Shown: positions 1-10,515 of the stretch, piece after piece
Position numbering within the stretch: position 1 is the stretch's first letter
How the letters are laid out: each line of letters starts with the position of its first letter
Assembly (NCBI GenBank): GCA_963281255.1
Contig: OY725489.1
Location: forward strand, 1,054,001-1,118,000
Reading direction: 5' to 3'
DNA length: 64,000 bases
Source: Aphrocallistes beatrix
Taxonomy: Eukaryota; Porifera; Hexactinellida; Sceptrulophora; Aphrocallistidae
Program-made: the position numbers and the translations under genes
Notes under the pieces: generated by a model
Databases searched by the model: none
Told to the model about the DNA's origin: nothing
The model's input: only the letters and a program-made list of their open reading frames with translations

Positions 1-387
1 GAGGCGCCTGGGCTCACATTGATTAATTATAAGGGAGATAACATCTCCAAATATGTCTGTCTTACTGTTAAAATCGATATAGTATCACTCGAAAAATCAT
101 CAAATTTGAAGAATATTAATATACACATTCTATTAAAATTTCAGCCTTCTATCACCTAAAATGACTGAGTTATAGTCGAAAAACTGAAATTTCTCATTAT
201 AAAAAGGTGACAATGACGTCATAATTCCATGATGAGTCGACATTTTGGTCTGAGGTCAGAACTTAGTGGAGCCATAACCAAAAGACTCCCACATGCCAAA
301 AATCATCTTTATGTGCATGCAGTTTCTTCAAATTCGTTACATATATATATATATATACACACATTAATCGAGTTTTGATAGTAGAGA
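1..387 (-). mobile_element. A-family Helitron-like element, copy A1 (cut by window start)
   Basis: Reverse copy of a ~560 bp repeat seen about twelve times here. Reading on the minus strand it starts TCTCTACTATCAAAACTCG, continues through a TA run to GTAACGAATTTGAAGAAACTGC, and leaves the window just inside the GC-rich 3' tail. Its 5' end lies head-to-head with A2, 6 bp away. It belongs to the subtype carrying an AATTTCAGTTTTTCGAC segment (with A2, A3 and A13). Confidence 0.8.
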
Positions 388-393
388 TATATA

Positions 394-1420
394 TCCTTCC
401 TATTAAAACTCGATTAATGTGTACTAAGTATATATGTATATATATATACAGTCCCCGGACAAAAGTATTCGACCACCACAGAAACCGCCATACAAATAGT
501 ATTAAAGTGGGTCTATTCATAAAGGAATAGGTTCTCAAACTGTAAGGAATACTCTATTTTTTATTTCAAATTCGTAAACTACACATTCTAATTACTCATA
601 ATTGATTGCCTCAGCTTAATTACTAACTCCCAAGTTAATAAATATTAACATTTGCTACTTGATGCTACTTGTCCCAAGTCACAGCCATTATATATGATGG
701 CGTTTAGTGACACAAAGTGGCATAGGTTGATAATTTTCAACATAAGAATAGGTAATTGAGTTGAAACTCTCAATTATGAGTAATTAGAATGTGTAGATTA
801 CGAATTTGAACTAAAAAATAGAGTATTTTCTACTGTTTAAGGACATGTTCCTTTTTTAAAAGATCTAATTTAATACTATTTGTATGGAAGTTTTCGTGGT
901 GGTCGAATACTTTTGTCCGGGTAGTGTATATATATATGTAACGAATTGATTGAAGAAACTGCTGGACACAGAAAGCTTATTTTTGGCATGTGGAGTCTTT
1001 TGGCTATGGCTCCACTAAGTTCTGAGCTCATACGAAAATGTCGACTCATCGTCGAATTATGACGTCATTGTCACCTTTTTATAATTAGAAATTTCAGTTT
1101 TTCGACCATAACTCAGCCATTTTAAGTGATAGAAGGCTGAAATTCTAATAGAATATGTATATTAATATATCTCACATATGATGCAACTATCATCAAAAAA
1201 TGATGAGTCATCACTCTGTTATGACGTCATCATTACGCATCAAAAATTTTTTAAAATTGTCAAATTTAGTGATTTTTCGTGTGATATTGATTTTCTAATA
1301 GTAGGACATACGTATTTAGGGATGCTATATCCCTTTTAATTAATCAATGTAACCCCAGGTGCCTCTGGCGGACACAAAGTGTCCGTCACCCGCGCAGCGC
1401 AACCAAGCGAAGACCGCTTG
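394..1420 (+). mobile_element. A-family Helitron-like element, copy A2, split by a Tc1-like MITE
   Basis: Starts A|TCCTTCCTATTAAAACTCG, resumes at 937 with TGTAACGAATTGATTGAAG after a 478 bp MITE inserted in its TA run, and ends ...CCGCTTG|T. The host A before TC and host T after CTTG match the other copies. The 3' hairpin that reads GGCGGACACAAAGTGTCCGCC-like in other copies has partly decayed. Confidence 0.8.
449..926. mobile_element. Tc1/mariner-type MITE with ~58 bp terminal inverted repeats
   Basis: The left end CAGTCCCCGGACAAAAGTAT is mirrored at the right end, and similarity continues for about 58 bp through a shared ATACAAATAGTATTAAA segment. It is flanked by TA on both sides, as expected for a Tc1/mariner TA target. 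No transposase frame remains. A second, left-truncated copy lies at about 43060-43497. Confidence 0.75.
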
Positions 1421-1600
1421 TATTAAACAAGATGTACTTCGGCTTAGTACGTACTCATTTCTATGAACCAAAATTAATTTATTATATAGATTCGTATGTA
1501 ATATCAACTCTGTTAGTACGTACTTACAGATGTACTATTTTCCGATTCCCAGAGGGGTACGTTTTATCCGAGTTCTACTTTATACATATATATATACATA
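1421..1600. other. short interval, no gene seen
   Basis: AT-rich spacer with repeated GTACGTACTTA-like words, ending in a TA/CA run that is the mariner insertion site. A 60-codon frame here has no recognisable content. Confidence 0.5.
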
Positions 1601-3041
1601 CGAGGGTCGGCTGAAAAGTTCGTAGGTTGACTATCAAGGAGTTATGCTAGACCATAGACTACTGTATATAAGGCCTCACAGTAACTTGCGGATTTGGGAC
1701 TAGGGATGCGGAGGAAGACCGTTGAACTAATACATGAGCTGCCTTAAATCATTTACAAAGCACAATAGAGCTTAGGAATGTATTATCAGCATATATAAAT
1801 ATGGTGTCAAAGTACCCATATCCATTGTTAAAAATTTGATTAGTCACCATATGGTTGCGCAATAGGTTATATTTGTGACAAATTTGGTGATTTTCAGAGG
1901 CCGTTTAGGGGCACTTCTAAGTGTTTTTATTGTAAAATTTTTCGCATAGAACTGAGATGTGAATGGGTTAATACGAAAAATTTGGAATTTTTGACAATGT
2001 ACCATATTGGTCACATTTGATAATTTGTCGAATATCTCATAAACTATTGAATTTAGAGGTCGAAATTATATTATCACTTAATAGGAAGTAGTATATTCGC
2101 TATCAAATGGAATTACATTTGAATGTATAGCCATTGCAGTTTTCAAGATATAACGCCAACTGACCAAAACACGTTTCCATAGCAACACTGGAATGTACCA
2201 ACATTCCATGAAACAATTCCAAATTTTTCGTATTAACCCATTCACATCTCAGTTCTATGCGAAAAATTTTACAATAAAAACACTTAGAAGTGCCCCTAAA
2301 CGGCCTCTGAAAATCACCAAATTTGTCACAAATATAACCTATTGCGCAACCATATGGTGACTAATCAAATTTTTAACAATGGATATGTGTACTTTGACTC
2401 CATATTTATATATGCTGATAATACATTCCTAAGCTCTATTGTGCTTTGTAAATGATTTAAGGCAGCTCATGTATTAGTTCAACGGTCTTCCTCCGCATCC
2501 CTAGTCCAAATCCGCAAGTTACTGTGAGGCCTTATATACAGTAGGCTATGGCTAGACCAATGAAATTTTGCATGCATTTGTTTCTACCATTTTTATTACA
2601 AAAGGCATTTTTTATTTACCTCTAAGGCATTATTTAGTAGTTCATAGATTACTTTGAAAGTTGGCGGTAGCGAGTATTTGTAAAAATGTACGACATGTGG
2701 CATCGTGGAATTATCAAGTACCATCGCTATTATGCGTGGTTGTGGCTTCGGATTGATGGACCATTCACCATATTCTCCTGATTTGGCACAATCTGACTTC
2801 CATCTGTTTCTGAACAGGGAAAACCTTTGGCTGGGGAGCAATATTGGAGATATGACGAGATGATATAAAAGACTGTTTTACCCTTCCGGAAGAATAATTA
2901 TATACTGAGGGGATCCAGGCGCTGCAATACCGGTGGAATAAGTGTATAGACCTTAAGGGATTAGATTGAAAATAATCTCACACATGGTCCCATCCCATAA
3001 GAATATCATACTTAGCCTACGAACTTTTCAGCCGACCCTCG
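1601..3041 (+). mobile_element. degenerate mariner element with conserved TIRs
   Basis: Ends CGAGGGTCGGCTGAAAAGTT and its reverse complement, each next to TA, are typical mariner termini. Between about 2640 and 2970 the plus strand encodes transposase scraps, including PYSPDLAQSDFHLFLN (the third catalytic Asp block of the DDD transposase) and LYTEGIQALQYRWNKCIDL, broken by stops and frameshifts. Most of the interior is a later 898 bp insertion at 1653-2550. Non-functional. Confidence 0.88.
1653..2550. mobile_element. palindromic long-TIR element with 7-bp target duplication (C7 family, copy 1)
   Basis: Starts CATAGACTACTGTATATAAG and ends with the near reverse complement CAGTAGGCTATG. The arms are complementary for a few hundred bases. 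It is flanked by GCTAGAC at 1646-1652 and 2551-2557, a perfect 7-bp duplication within the mariner. No coding capacity seen. Related copies with other 7-bp duplications lie at 21906, 47698 and 62725. Confidence 0.85.
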
Positions 3042-3045
3042 TATA

Positions 3046-3087
3046 TATACACACACAAAACATTAATCGAGTTTTAATAGTAAGGAT
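3046..3087 (-). mobile_element. A-family 5' terminal remnant
   Basis: A TA/CA run followed by CATTAATCGAGTTTTAATAG and AAGGA, the reverse complement of the A-element 5' end, 22 bp before the ATG of the first NHL-like gene. The mariner appears to have landed in its TA run and replaced the rest. It now makes up most of that gene's proximal upstream sequence. Confidence 0.65.
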
Positions 3088-3108
3088 AATTATTTACATA
3101 GATTTAAG

Positions 3109-3954
3109 ATGGCTTCATGCTCTATTAGAGAGGAGCTGATTGCACAATCTCCCACTTGCATGGACTACACTACGATCAGTTATCCGACAGTCAGAGCAAT
3201 GCCCAGACAAAAACATAACAGGCATTTCAGCTTTAACCCAAAATCAATAAGGGAGGATGAAGAGAGAGAAATAGTGCATGTTATGAAAAACGAAGAAATT
3301 ATGGTTTACAACTACCTAGGATGTAATTTGTTTATTTACCCGAAAAAGAATTTTAATCGTCGTTTTCGTCCAAGGGGTATGTGCATTCGGAATAACATAA
3401 TATATGTGACAAGCATGATGACCAATGAGTTACTCCTTTTCACTACAGAAGGAGATCTGATCACTCTGTATAACGACAAGACCTCTCTGACACATCCACG
3501 TGGAGTTGTGTCAGATGGAGACAATAATATCTATGTGTGTACTACTAATGAACTTGTCGTAATGAATTCGGCATTACCAGTATTCCAAAAACATGTGATC
3601 AATAAGGCAAAACCGAAAGAGGTTCTTTTATTCAGAGAAGAGATATTCATACTTTGCTGGGAACTGCTTGGTGTGTCCATCAACATTCTGTCTCTGGCTT
3701 GTGATCTGATTAGAACGATCTTCCTTAGTGGAATTGGAAGTCTCAAGCCTTGGTACTTCGATATGGACAATTATGGAAACTTTGTAATTCCGAATCAAAG
3801 CATGCATTGTATTTCTGTATATTCGAACGAAGGGAAGTTGATAGTGAATCAAACTCTTGGCCCCAATGTACGGCCCAAAGGGATCAAACTCTTAAACCAC
3901 AAGAGGAGTATTGGGATATCTTGTCTTTCTCCATTTAGATTCCGTATATATTAG
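3109..3954 (+). CDS. NHL-repeat-like beta-propeller protein, paralogue 1
   Basis: Intact 281-residue intronless frame. Residues ~83-116 (RPRGMCIRNNIIYVTS...LLLFTTEGDLI) and ~125-152 (HPRGVVSDGDNNIYVCTTN) read as NHL blades: 'P-x-G-hydrophobic-x(4)-N-x-hydrophobic-Y-V', then a short strand ending in a D/EGxL turn. Two or three weaker blades follow (YFDMDNYGNFVIPNQSMHCISVYSNEGKLI). There is no RING, B-box or coiled coil as in TRIM-NHL proteins, no signal peptide and no membrane segment, so it is probably a cytosolic binding propeller. The start is the ATG shared with paralogue 2 (MASCSIREELIAQ). Upstream DNA is transposon-derived, so promoter and expression are uncertain. A 252 bp stretch (3394-3645) is identical to paralogue 2. 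The NHL assignment is from motifs only; its ligand is unknown. Confidence 0.8.
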   Translation: MASCSIREELIAQSPTCMDYTTISYPTVRAMPRQKHNRHFSFNPKSIREDEEREIVHVMKNEEIMVYNYLGCNLFIYPKKNFNRRFRPRGMCIRNNIIYVTSMMTNELLLFTTEGDLITLYNDKTSLTHPRGVVSDGDNNIYVCTTNELVVMNSALPVFQKHVINKAKPKEVLLFREEIFILCWELLGVSINILSLACDLIRTIFLSGIGSLKPWYFDMDNYGNFVIPNQSMHCISVYSNEGKLIVNQTLGPNVRPKGIKLLNHKRSIGISCLSPFRFRIY

Positions 3955-4442
3955 TTTCTATAGTTATTCTCATTAAATTCTGCCAGTGTCCTAGAGAATT
4001 CTCAAACTTTTTACCAGATTTGTTTAATTATGCACACATATTGTTTTTATAATGAAATATAAGTGTGCGATTAAAACCGTATCCACCCAGGATTTTTGTG
4101 ACTTCAGTGCCATAGAAAGTTTAAAACATTCCATTTGTATATGCTTAATGTATGTAGAGTTGTTACACAGCATGTATGGGTGTGGGTGCCACGATGAATT
4201 AGAGTCAAAGTACAATTTTCTACTGTCATCAATGTAATACCTATGAGACAGACTGACTGTGTAGTATGTACATACGTATGTACTATACAAGGGCGAAACA
4301 ACAGGATCGGCGGGTATGTGAGAGCCGTGTCACTTTTTGGAGTGGTCTGCTTTAGCATAATGATTGATGATCCTAGTTTACATGGACCCAATATTATTTC
4401 TCTTAAAATGCTTTGTTTTTGTCACGAGCTATACTAACTTGA
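3955..4442. other. 3' flank of the first NHL-like gene
   Basis: The first ~90 bp match the 3' flank of paralogue 2, including an ATTAAA at 3972-3977 that could act as poly(A) signal. The rest, through a GTACATACGTATGTAC palindrome near 4266, holds nothing recognisable. Confidence 0.5.
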
Positions 4443-4526
4443 TACAGTACATCTTAATACTCGAAAACCGGGGCGCCCAGCTCTGGTCCCGAGATGCCCC
4501 AGTTTTCGGGAGTGGACTGCATATAT
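4443..4526. repeat. short hairpin element (CCGGGGC...GCCCC type)
   Basis: CTCGAAAACCGGGGCGCC pairs with GATGCCCCAGTTTTCGGGAG over a short loop, ending GGAGTGGACTG. A related piece, CAGTCCACTCCCCGAAAACC, lies inside the TIR element near 17666, so this is a dispersed short foldback sequence. Confidence 0.6.
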
Positions 4527-6405
4527 GCTGATAAAGCATTCATTTTCGAGTTTCTAAATGTCAGTAAGATTTCAGAGAAGACGGTGAAGTCCTACGTATA
4601 TACTAGTATTTGCAGTTCTTTTATTGCATTCAGAAATTTGCATGTTTGAATTTTCATGGAATGTTGCTACATTCCAGCGTTGCTATGAAAACGCATTTTG
4701 GTCAGTTGAGGCCATCTCTTGAAAACTGTAAAAACTAGGCATTTTGATCGCATTTGATAGACAATAGACTACTTCCTATTGGATGGTAATATAATTTATA
4801 CTTGGGTGGTAATATAATTTATACCAACTCAATAGTTTTCGAGTTATTGACCAATTAATTGTCACATTTTGTAATTTGTCCAATATTATCCCAGAAACTA
4901 TTGAGTTTAGAAGTACAAATTATATTATCGCTTAATAGGAAGTAGTCCATTGAACAACGTTGGATTGTAGCAACATTCCATTAAAAAAATCCAATTTTTC
5001 CGTATCAAACTATTTACATCCTGGTTCTCATATATTGAAAAGTCGAGTGCGCATGCGCATTCAAAAGGGTCGAGTTCGTATGCGCATATCATTGTTTGTG
5101 TTTGTTATGGTATATTTACTCAACTGACTAGCCTTGCAGAAAATAATCAAGGTGTCAGTAACAGCAACCACGTGTACGTGAATGCCACTTTTAGCCAGTC
5201 CTTTGAGTTCATCATATTCAGGTTTTACTATACATACAAGTATATACGTACATAATATGTGTATTCAAATATATTTTGTATAATATCCGTTATACGCAGC
5301 GGTGTATTCTTAAGTCTAAAAAAGTGAAGGAACGTTCTGAATTACTGCGCCACCACTTAGCATAATCTGGGCCCCCTTTGGTATCCTGGTTTTCGAAAAC
5401 GTAGAAGCGAATATTTATGCTTATTATTTGTGAACTTCATCAAAACAATACCATCACTAATTATATACTGCTTGGCCAAAGGTATTGGAACATCATATTA
5501 CTTTGCATCATCATAAATAATACTAAAATGGGTCTATCCATGGAAACCAATTCATTAAAATCACGGCAACTACTGAAAATCTGATATCAAATTCGTTAGC
5601 TACATTGAAATTTCTCAGTTTTGAGTCTTTCAACTCATCTTGTTTAATAATGGTTGTTAATGACAAACTGTACAGACTTCATACGTTTATATTCACATGG
5701 AATCGAAGAATTTAGTTGAAAGGACATGATAAATCCTGAAAAGTGCATGCATTAGTAATTTGTAAAGGGTTAAGATGCTTGTGTCAAAAATCTCATCTAA
5801 ATATACTTGATTGCCTCACAGAATGTCAAAATATTCATTAAAAATTTAACAGAAGCGCCTTTGCGTTGCCATTCTGGATTTAAAGTAAGGGAACGGCATT
5901 CTCCCCGTTCCCTCTTCCCAATACACTCCTGGTTATACATAATACGGATGCTGTTTAACGCGCATATCACATATAAGTAATATGTATAGTAAAACCTGAA
6001 TATGATGAACTCAAAGGACTGGCTAAAAGTGGCAGTCACGTACACGTGGCTGCTGTTACTGACACCTTGATTATTCTCCGCAAGGCTAGTCAGTTGAGTA
6101 AATATACCATAACAAACACAAACGATGATATGCGCATACGAACTCGACCCTTTTGAATGCGCATGCGCACTCGACCCTATGCGCATGTGCACTCGACCCA
6201 GTGCGCATGCGCACTCGACTTTTCAATACCTCTGGTTCTATGTAGAAGATTAATCAATAAAGCGCTTAGAAGCGTGATTAAAATGGGTTCTGAATATCAC
6301 TAAATTCGTCATAAATATAGCCTATTGTGCAGCTAAAAAATCGGCTTCGATCGCATTCCTGGTCCAAATTTACATTCTACTGTGAGGCCTGATTTGAGTA
6401 GGCCA
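4527..6405. mobile_element. decayed C7-family element split by a nested TIR element
   Basis: 4600-5032 (GAATTTTCATGGAATGTTGC and the following 'cattttggtcagttgaggccat' type sequence) and 6229-6405 (ending TACTGTGAGGCC...GAGTAGGCCATGG) match the interior and right end of the C7 family. The left terminus is missing. An element at 5033-6228 interrupts it. Confidence 0.6.
5033..6228. mobile_element. TIR element with GCGCATGCGCA-rich ends
   Basis: Ends TATTGAAAAGTCGAGTGCGC and its mirror, followed by inverted arms of about 200 bp (5040-5240 against 5980-6225). The motif TCGAGTGCGCATGCGCA is repeated several times at the right end. CTGGTTCT beside both ends is compatible with an 8-bp target duplication, hence possibly hAT-like. 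The interior includes a Tc1-like fragment (ACTGCTTGGCCAAAGGTATT, from ~5466). A 131-codon frame across the right arm has no recognisable content. Confidence 0.7.
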
Positions 6406-6757
6406 TGGAAATGCCTATTATAATATCCCTTCCCGTACTCTTTTACCTATAACTAACACCCACTCATTCACATAGCACTGCTCTCAGTTCTTTTTCCAAA
6501 CACTTCATCTCCTCATGCATTCTGTATAGATGGATATGTCACTTTATTCAATCTGATTACGGTCTAGATCATTTGGTCATTTACAATCAAGAAGGATGAA
6601 TTAGTGCACAAAGTTACTGATCATACATGTTAGCAAGCATTAGATTTGAATGATACTTGTAAACTATAAGTACAACCACCTTCTCATATTCTTGTCATTG
6701 ACTTTACTTAAAGACAATACGTATTATGTATGAGTAGATTTGTGTATTAGATTCGAG
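6406..6757. promoter_or_regulatory. upstream region of the second NHL-like gene
   Basis: About 350 bp without a recognised repeat, and unlike the transposon-derived upstream of paralogue 1. The two paralogues stop matching just before the ATG, so this may be the original promoter. No clear TATA element was identified. Inference only. Confidence 0.35.
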
Positions 6758-7609
6758 ATGGCTTCATGCTCTATTAGAGAGGAGCTGATTGCACAATATC
6801 CCACTTGCATGGACTACACTACGATCAGTTCTCCGACAGTCAGAGCAATGCCCAGACAAAAACATAACGGGCATTTCAACTATCATCCAAGATCAATAAG
6901 GGAGGATGAAGAGAGAGAAATAGTGCATGTTATGAAATACAGAAAAGGAAAAATTAGTGTTTACGACTACCAAGGATGTAAATTGTTTAGTTATCCGAAC
7001 AAGAATTTAAATCCTCTTTTTCGTCCAAAATATATGTGCATTCAAAACAACATAATATATGTGACAAGCATGATGACCAATGAGTTACTCCTTTTCACTA
7101 CAGAAGGAGATCTGATCACTCTGTATAACGACAAGACCTCTCTGACACATCCACGTGGAGTTGTGTCAGATGGAGACAATAATATCTATGTGTGTACTAC
7201 TAATGAACTTGTCGTAATGAATTCGGCATTACCAGTATTCCAAAAACATGTGATCAATAAGGCAAAACCGAAAGAGGTTCTTTTATTCAGAGAAGAGATA
7301 GTCATACTTTGCTGGGAACTGCCTGGTGTGTCCATCAACATATTCTCTTTAGCTTGTAATCTGATTAGAACGATCTTCCTTGGCGAATTCGGAAGAGTCA
7401 AACCTTTGTACTTCGATATAGACAATTATGGAAACTTTGTAATTCCGGATCAAAGCATGCATTGTATTTCTGTGTATTCGAACGATGGGAAGATGATAGT
7501 GAATCAAACTCTTGGACTCGATGTAGGGCCCAAAGGGATCAAACTCTTAAACCACAAGAGGAGTATTGGGATATCTTGCCTTTCTCCATTTGGATTCTGT
7601 ATATATTAG
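6758..7609 (+). CDS. NHL-repeat-like beta-propeller protein, paralogue 2
   Basis: Intact 283-residue intronless frame starting at the ATG that gives MASCSIREELIAQ. An upstream in-frame TTG at 6740 could extend it but is not a normal animal start. Same layout as paralogue 1: a ~80-residue leader, then NHL-type blades (YMCIQNNIIYVTSMMTNELL, HPRGVVSDGDNNIYVCTTN, then YFDIDNYGNFVIPDQSMHCI). It differs most at residues 40-95 and 180-215, yet is identical at DNA level over 7049-7300, consistent with recent gene conversion. It has its own non-repeat upstream sequence, so it is the better candidate for the active locus. No RING, B-box or membrane segment. The role is inferred only as a ligand-binding propeller. 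Confidence 0.82.
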   Translation: MASCSIREELIAQYPTCMDYTTISSPTVRAMPRQKHNGHFNYHPRSIREDEEREIVHVMKYRKGKISVYDYQGCKLFSYPNKNLNPLFRPKYMCIQNNIIYVTSMMTNELLLFTTEGDLITLYNDKTSLTHPRGVVSDGDNNIYVCTTNELVVMNSALPVFQKHVINKAKPKEVLLFREEIVILCWELPGVSINIFSLACNLIRTIFLGEFGRVKPLYFDIDNYGNFVIPDQSMHCISVYSNDGKMIVNQTLGLDVGPKGIKLLNHKRSIGISCLSPFGFCIY

Positions 7610-7703
7610 TTTCTATAGTTATTCTCATTAAATTCTGCCAGTGTCCTAGAGAATTCTCAAACTTTTTAACCAGATTTGTTTAATTATGCACATTGTTTTT
7701 ATA

Positions 7704-8531
7704 ATCCTTACTCTCTCACACCCTGCTCATCAGGTACCTCCAAAGGTAGAAATCGCAGTGGTTAGGTCAAGACTATAAGGAGGCCAAAAAAACTCAAAAT
7801 TCCTTGAAATGAGCCTTTCACCGAACTTATCTTTAAGGAAGTTTAGCACAATCTTAGCAATGTGTGGGGGTGCCCCATTCTGCTGGAAGGTTGTAGGCTC
7901 AACTTCTCCACATTTTCTTAGTCCTGGGAGATAATAGGACTTCAGCATCTTCAGGTACCGGTCGCCATTAACAGTCATTGCAGAGTCCTCATCATCCTCG
8001 AAAAGTATGGCCCTATGATCCTCCTAGAGCCCACTGAACGCCACACTGTGACCCTTTCTCGAGTTATAGCCTTCTCATTAAGTGGCTCTGGCTTCTCCTC
8101 ACCCCAAAACCTCAAATTTTGCTTGTTAACTTGTCCACGGAGGTCAAAATGAGCTTCATCACTCCAGTCAATATCAAGGACATCAATTTCTCCTTTGAAA
8201 GTCATTTTGCTTCTGTAAGATCTGTATTTTGTAGGAGAAGAGGTTGAGATCATGAAAGATCCTTCTGACCGTTGTCCTGGACAATTACTCTCTTGACAAC
8301 CTTCTTGAGAAACGGTGAGGAGAATCAGCTAGTTTGTCCTTCATCTTTCGGATGTTTGAGGGGGTCCTGGCAGTGACTGGTGCACCTTTTCTGGATAATC
8401 CTGTACAGTACTGTTCTACTCAAGCTTCTTAATGATATTAATAATAGTTTGATGGTGTGGGGCCTTCTTGCTGTTGTAGAAACGTCTAAACCGTCTTTGC
8501 GTTGTGATGAGAGAGACCTGGCTTTCATAAT
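7704..8531 (-). pseudogene. mariner/IS630-type transposase pseudogene
   Basis: Minus-strand remnants in order: an N-terminal helix-turn-helix-like piece (8325-8552), then IDWSDEAHFDLRGQVNKQN and WRSVGSRRIIGPYFS (7975-8253), a frameshift, then TVNGDRYLKMLKSYYLPGL, FQQNGAPPHIAKIVLNFLKD and WPPYSLDLTT (7730-7978). These are the DDE/D transposase blocks of the Tc1/mariner superfamily. The first Asp (SDEAHF) and third (SLDL) are present. The second is Asn (QQNGA where QQDGA is usual), with 36 residues between it and the third. Frameshifts plus the catalytic change make it dead. It begins where the 3' flank shared with paralogue 1 ends, so it inserted just downstream of the second NHL-like gene. 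Confidence 0.87.
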
Positions 8532-8773
8532 ACCATTTGATGATAATTGCATCGTATGTGAGATATATTAATATAATTCTATTAAAATTTCAGCATTCTA
8601 TCATCTAAAATGACTGAGTTATGGTCGAAAAACTGAAATTTCCAAATATAAAAAGGTGACGATGACGTCATAATTCCATGATGAGTCGACTATTTCGTCT
8701 GAGCTCAGAACTTACTGGAGCCACAGCCAAAGGACTCCCACATGTCTATATATATAGCCAAAGGGTTCCCACA

Positions 8774-8775
<2 letters not shown>
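8532..8775 (-). mobile_element. A-family element, partial copy A3
   Basis: Reverse partial copy from TGATGATAATTGCATCGTAT to GGACTCCCACATG, then a short duplicated AGCCAAAGGGTTCCCACATG. GC-rich tail and 5' end both absent. Joined through a TA run to A4. Confidence 0.7.
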
Positions 8776-8807
<32 letters not shown>

Positions 8808-8810
<3 letters not shown>

Positions 8811-8835
8811 TTACTATTAAAACTCGATTAATGTG

Positions 8836-8876
<41 letters not shown>

Positions 8877-9365
8877 GTAACGAATTGATTGAAGAAACTG
8901 CCGGTCATAGAAAGCTAATTTTTGGCATGTGGGAGTATTTTGGCTATGGCTCCAGTAATTTCTGAGTTCAGACGAAAATGTCGACTCATCATGGAATTAT
9001 GACATCATTGTCACATTTTTAAAAGTTAAGCAACACAGTTATTCGAGCATAACTCAGCCATTATAGATAGAAGGCTGAAATTTTAATAGAATCTGTATAC
9101 TAACATATCTCACATATGATGCAACTATCATCAAAAAATGATGACTCATCACTTTGTTATAACGTCATCATTACTCATCAAAATTTTAAAAATTGATAAA
9201 TTTGGTGATTTTTCGTGCGATATCGATTATCACAGTAGGACAGACGTATTTAGAGATGTTATCCACCTTATAATTAACCAATGTGATCCCAGGCGCCCGA
9301 AGGGAGCCTCCGGCGGATACAAAGTGTCCGCCAGCCGCGCAGCGCAAGCAAGCGAAGCGCGCTTG
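8808..9365 (+). mobile_element. A-family Helitron-like element, full-length copy A4
   Basis: A|TCCTTACTATTAAAACTCG at the start, a long TA run, TGTAACGAATTGATTGAAG at 8876, then the conserved body and the 3' tail with hairpins GGCGGA...TCCGCC and CAAGCG-AAGCG-CGCTTG, ending CTTG|T. 558 bp. No coding capacity, hence non-autonomous. Confidence 0.85.
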
Positions 9366-9688
9366 TATATATATATATAGGTATCCCTCGCCGTTCGCAG
9401 CGGTTACGTTCCTGAGAATGGTCGCGAATGGTAAAATAGCGAACGGCAAGACGTTAGTTCAATGAGAATGGTGGGCTTACGTTCCTAGATTATAAAAATG
9501 GTGACTTATCACTGTTATGACGTCATCATTACGCATCAAAATTTAAAAAATTGACAACTTTTTGTGATTTTCGTGCGATCATGCGATATCGATTATAACA
9601 GTAGGACAGACGGATTTAGAGATGTTATCTCCCATATAATTAATCAATGTGACCACAGGTGCCCGAATGGCTCCTCCGGCGGGCACAA
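9366..9688 (+). repeat. MITE scrap plus partial A-family copy A5
   Basis: 9385-9475 is a short 'CTCGCCGTTCGCAGCGGTTACG' sequence with a partial inverted partner. 9497-9688 is an A-family body from GTGACTTATCAC to the start of the GC-rich tail (CCGGCGGGCACAA), where it joins directly to coding sequence of the third NHL-like copy. Confidence 0.65.
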
Positions 9689-10019
9689 CAATAATATCTA
9701 TGTGTGTACTACTAATGAACTTGTCGTAATGAATTCGGCATTACCAGTATTCCAAAAATATGTGATCAATAAGGCAAAACCGAAAGAGGTTCTTTTATTC
9801 AGAGAAGAGATATTCATACTTTGCTGGGAACTGCCTGCTAGTGTATCCATCAACATCTTTTCTTTAGCTTGTGATCTGATTAGAAAGATCTTCCTTGGCG
9901 AATTCGGAAGATTCAAACCTTTGTACTTCGATATAGACAATTATGGAATCTTTGTAATTCCGAATCAAAGCATGCATTGTATTTCTGTGTATTCGAACGA
10001 TGGGAAAATGGTAGTGATT

Positions 10020-10172
10020 CTAGGGTATGCCTAATTTCCGGGACGGAACGGAACCATCTGGTACCTAACCCCCGGGACGGGACGAGTCAAGATGCCTAAT
10101 CTCCGGGACTGGGCAGAAAAGGTACCTAATTTCCGGGACGGTCCCATCCCGTCCCGGAAATTAGGCATGCCC
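10020..10172. repeat. CCGGGACGGGACGG foldback repeat
   Basis: Begins GTATGCCTAATTTCCGGGAC and ends GTCCCGGAAATTAGGCATGC, with internal repeats of 'TACCTAATTTCCGGGACGG' in both orientations. A sister copy lies at 10516-10706, with related pieces at 47046-47142 and 61674-61772. Confidence 0.75.
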
Positions 10173-10450
10173 GTGATTCTGTCACGAAAATTATGGTCTG
10201 CGAATAAATTGGTCCGTGGAACCAATTTTTTCATGGAAAATTGGTCCTCCCCTGAAAATTTTGCTCCTTTAATGGACCAATTTTCCCTGAAAAAATGGTC
10301 CCCCGGACCAATATTCCATGGAAAATTGGTCCATTGCTAGATCAAAATTTTCAGGAGAGGACCAATTTTCCACGGAAAAATTCCAAGGAATAATGGTCCC
10401 CCGGACCAATTTTTTCGCGGAACAATTTTCCAGTGACAATTCAACCGCTT
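10173..10450. repeat. array of GGACCAATTTTCC palindromic units
   Basis: Iterated, variably spaced copies of GGACCAATTTTCC and its complement GGAAAATTGGTCC, often joined as AATGGTCCCCCGGACCAAT. The same units build the arrays at 55300-55550 and 55860-56020. No conserved direct repeat with unique spacers. Confidence 0.75.
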
Positions 10451-10515
10451 GAACTCTTAAAGCTCATAGAAATCAAACTCTTAGACCACAAGAGGAGTAT
10501 TGGGATATCTAGCTA

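Noticed and set aside
2596-2841. 81-codon minus-strand frame
   Set aside because: It is antisense to the degenerate mariner transposase blocks read on the plus strand.
5797-6192. 131-codon minus-strand frame
   Set aside because: It lies across the inverted arm and GCGCATGCGCA repeats of a TIR element; no domain, and the mirror arm lacks the frame.
6740-6757. Six-codon N-terminal extension of NHL-like protein 2
   Set aside because: It would start at TTG; paralogue 1 supports the ATG at 6758.
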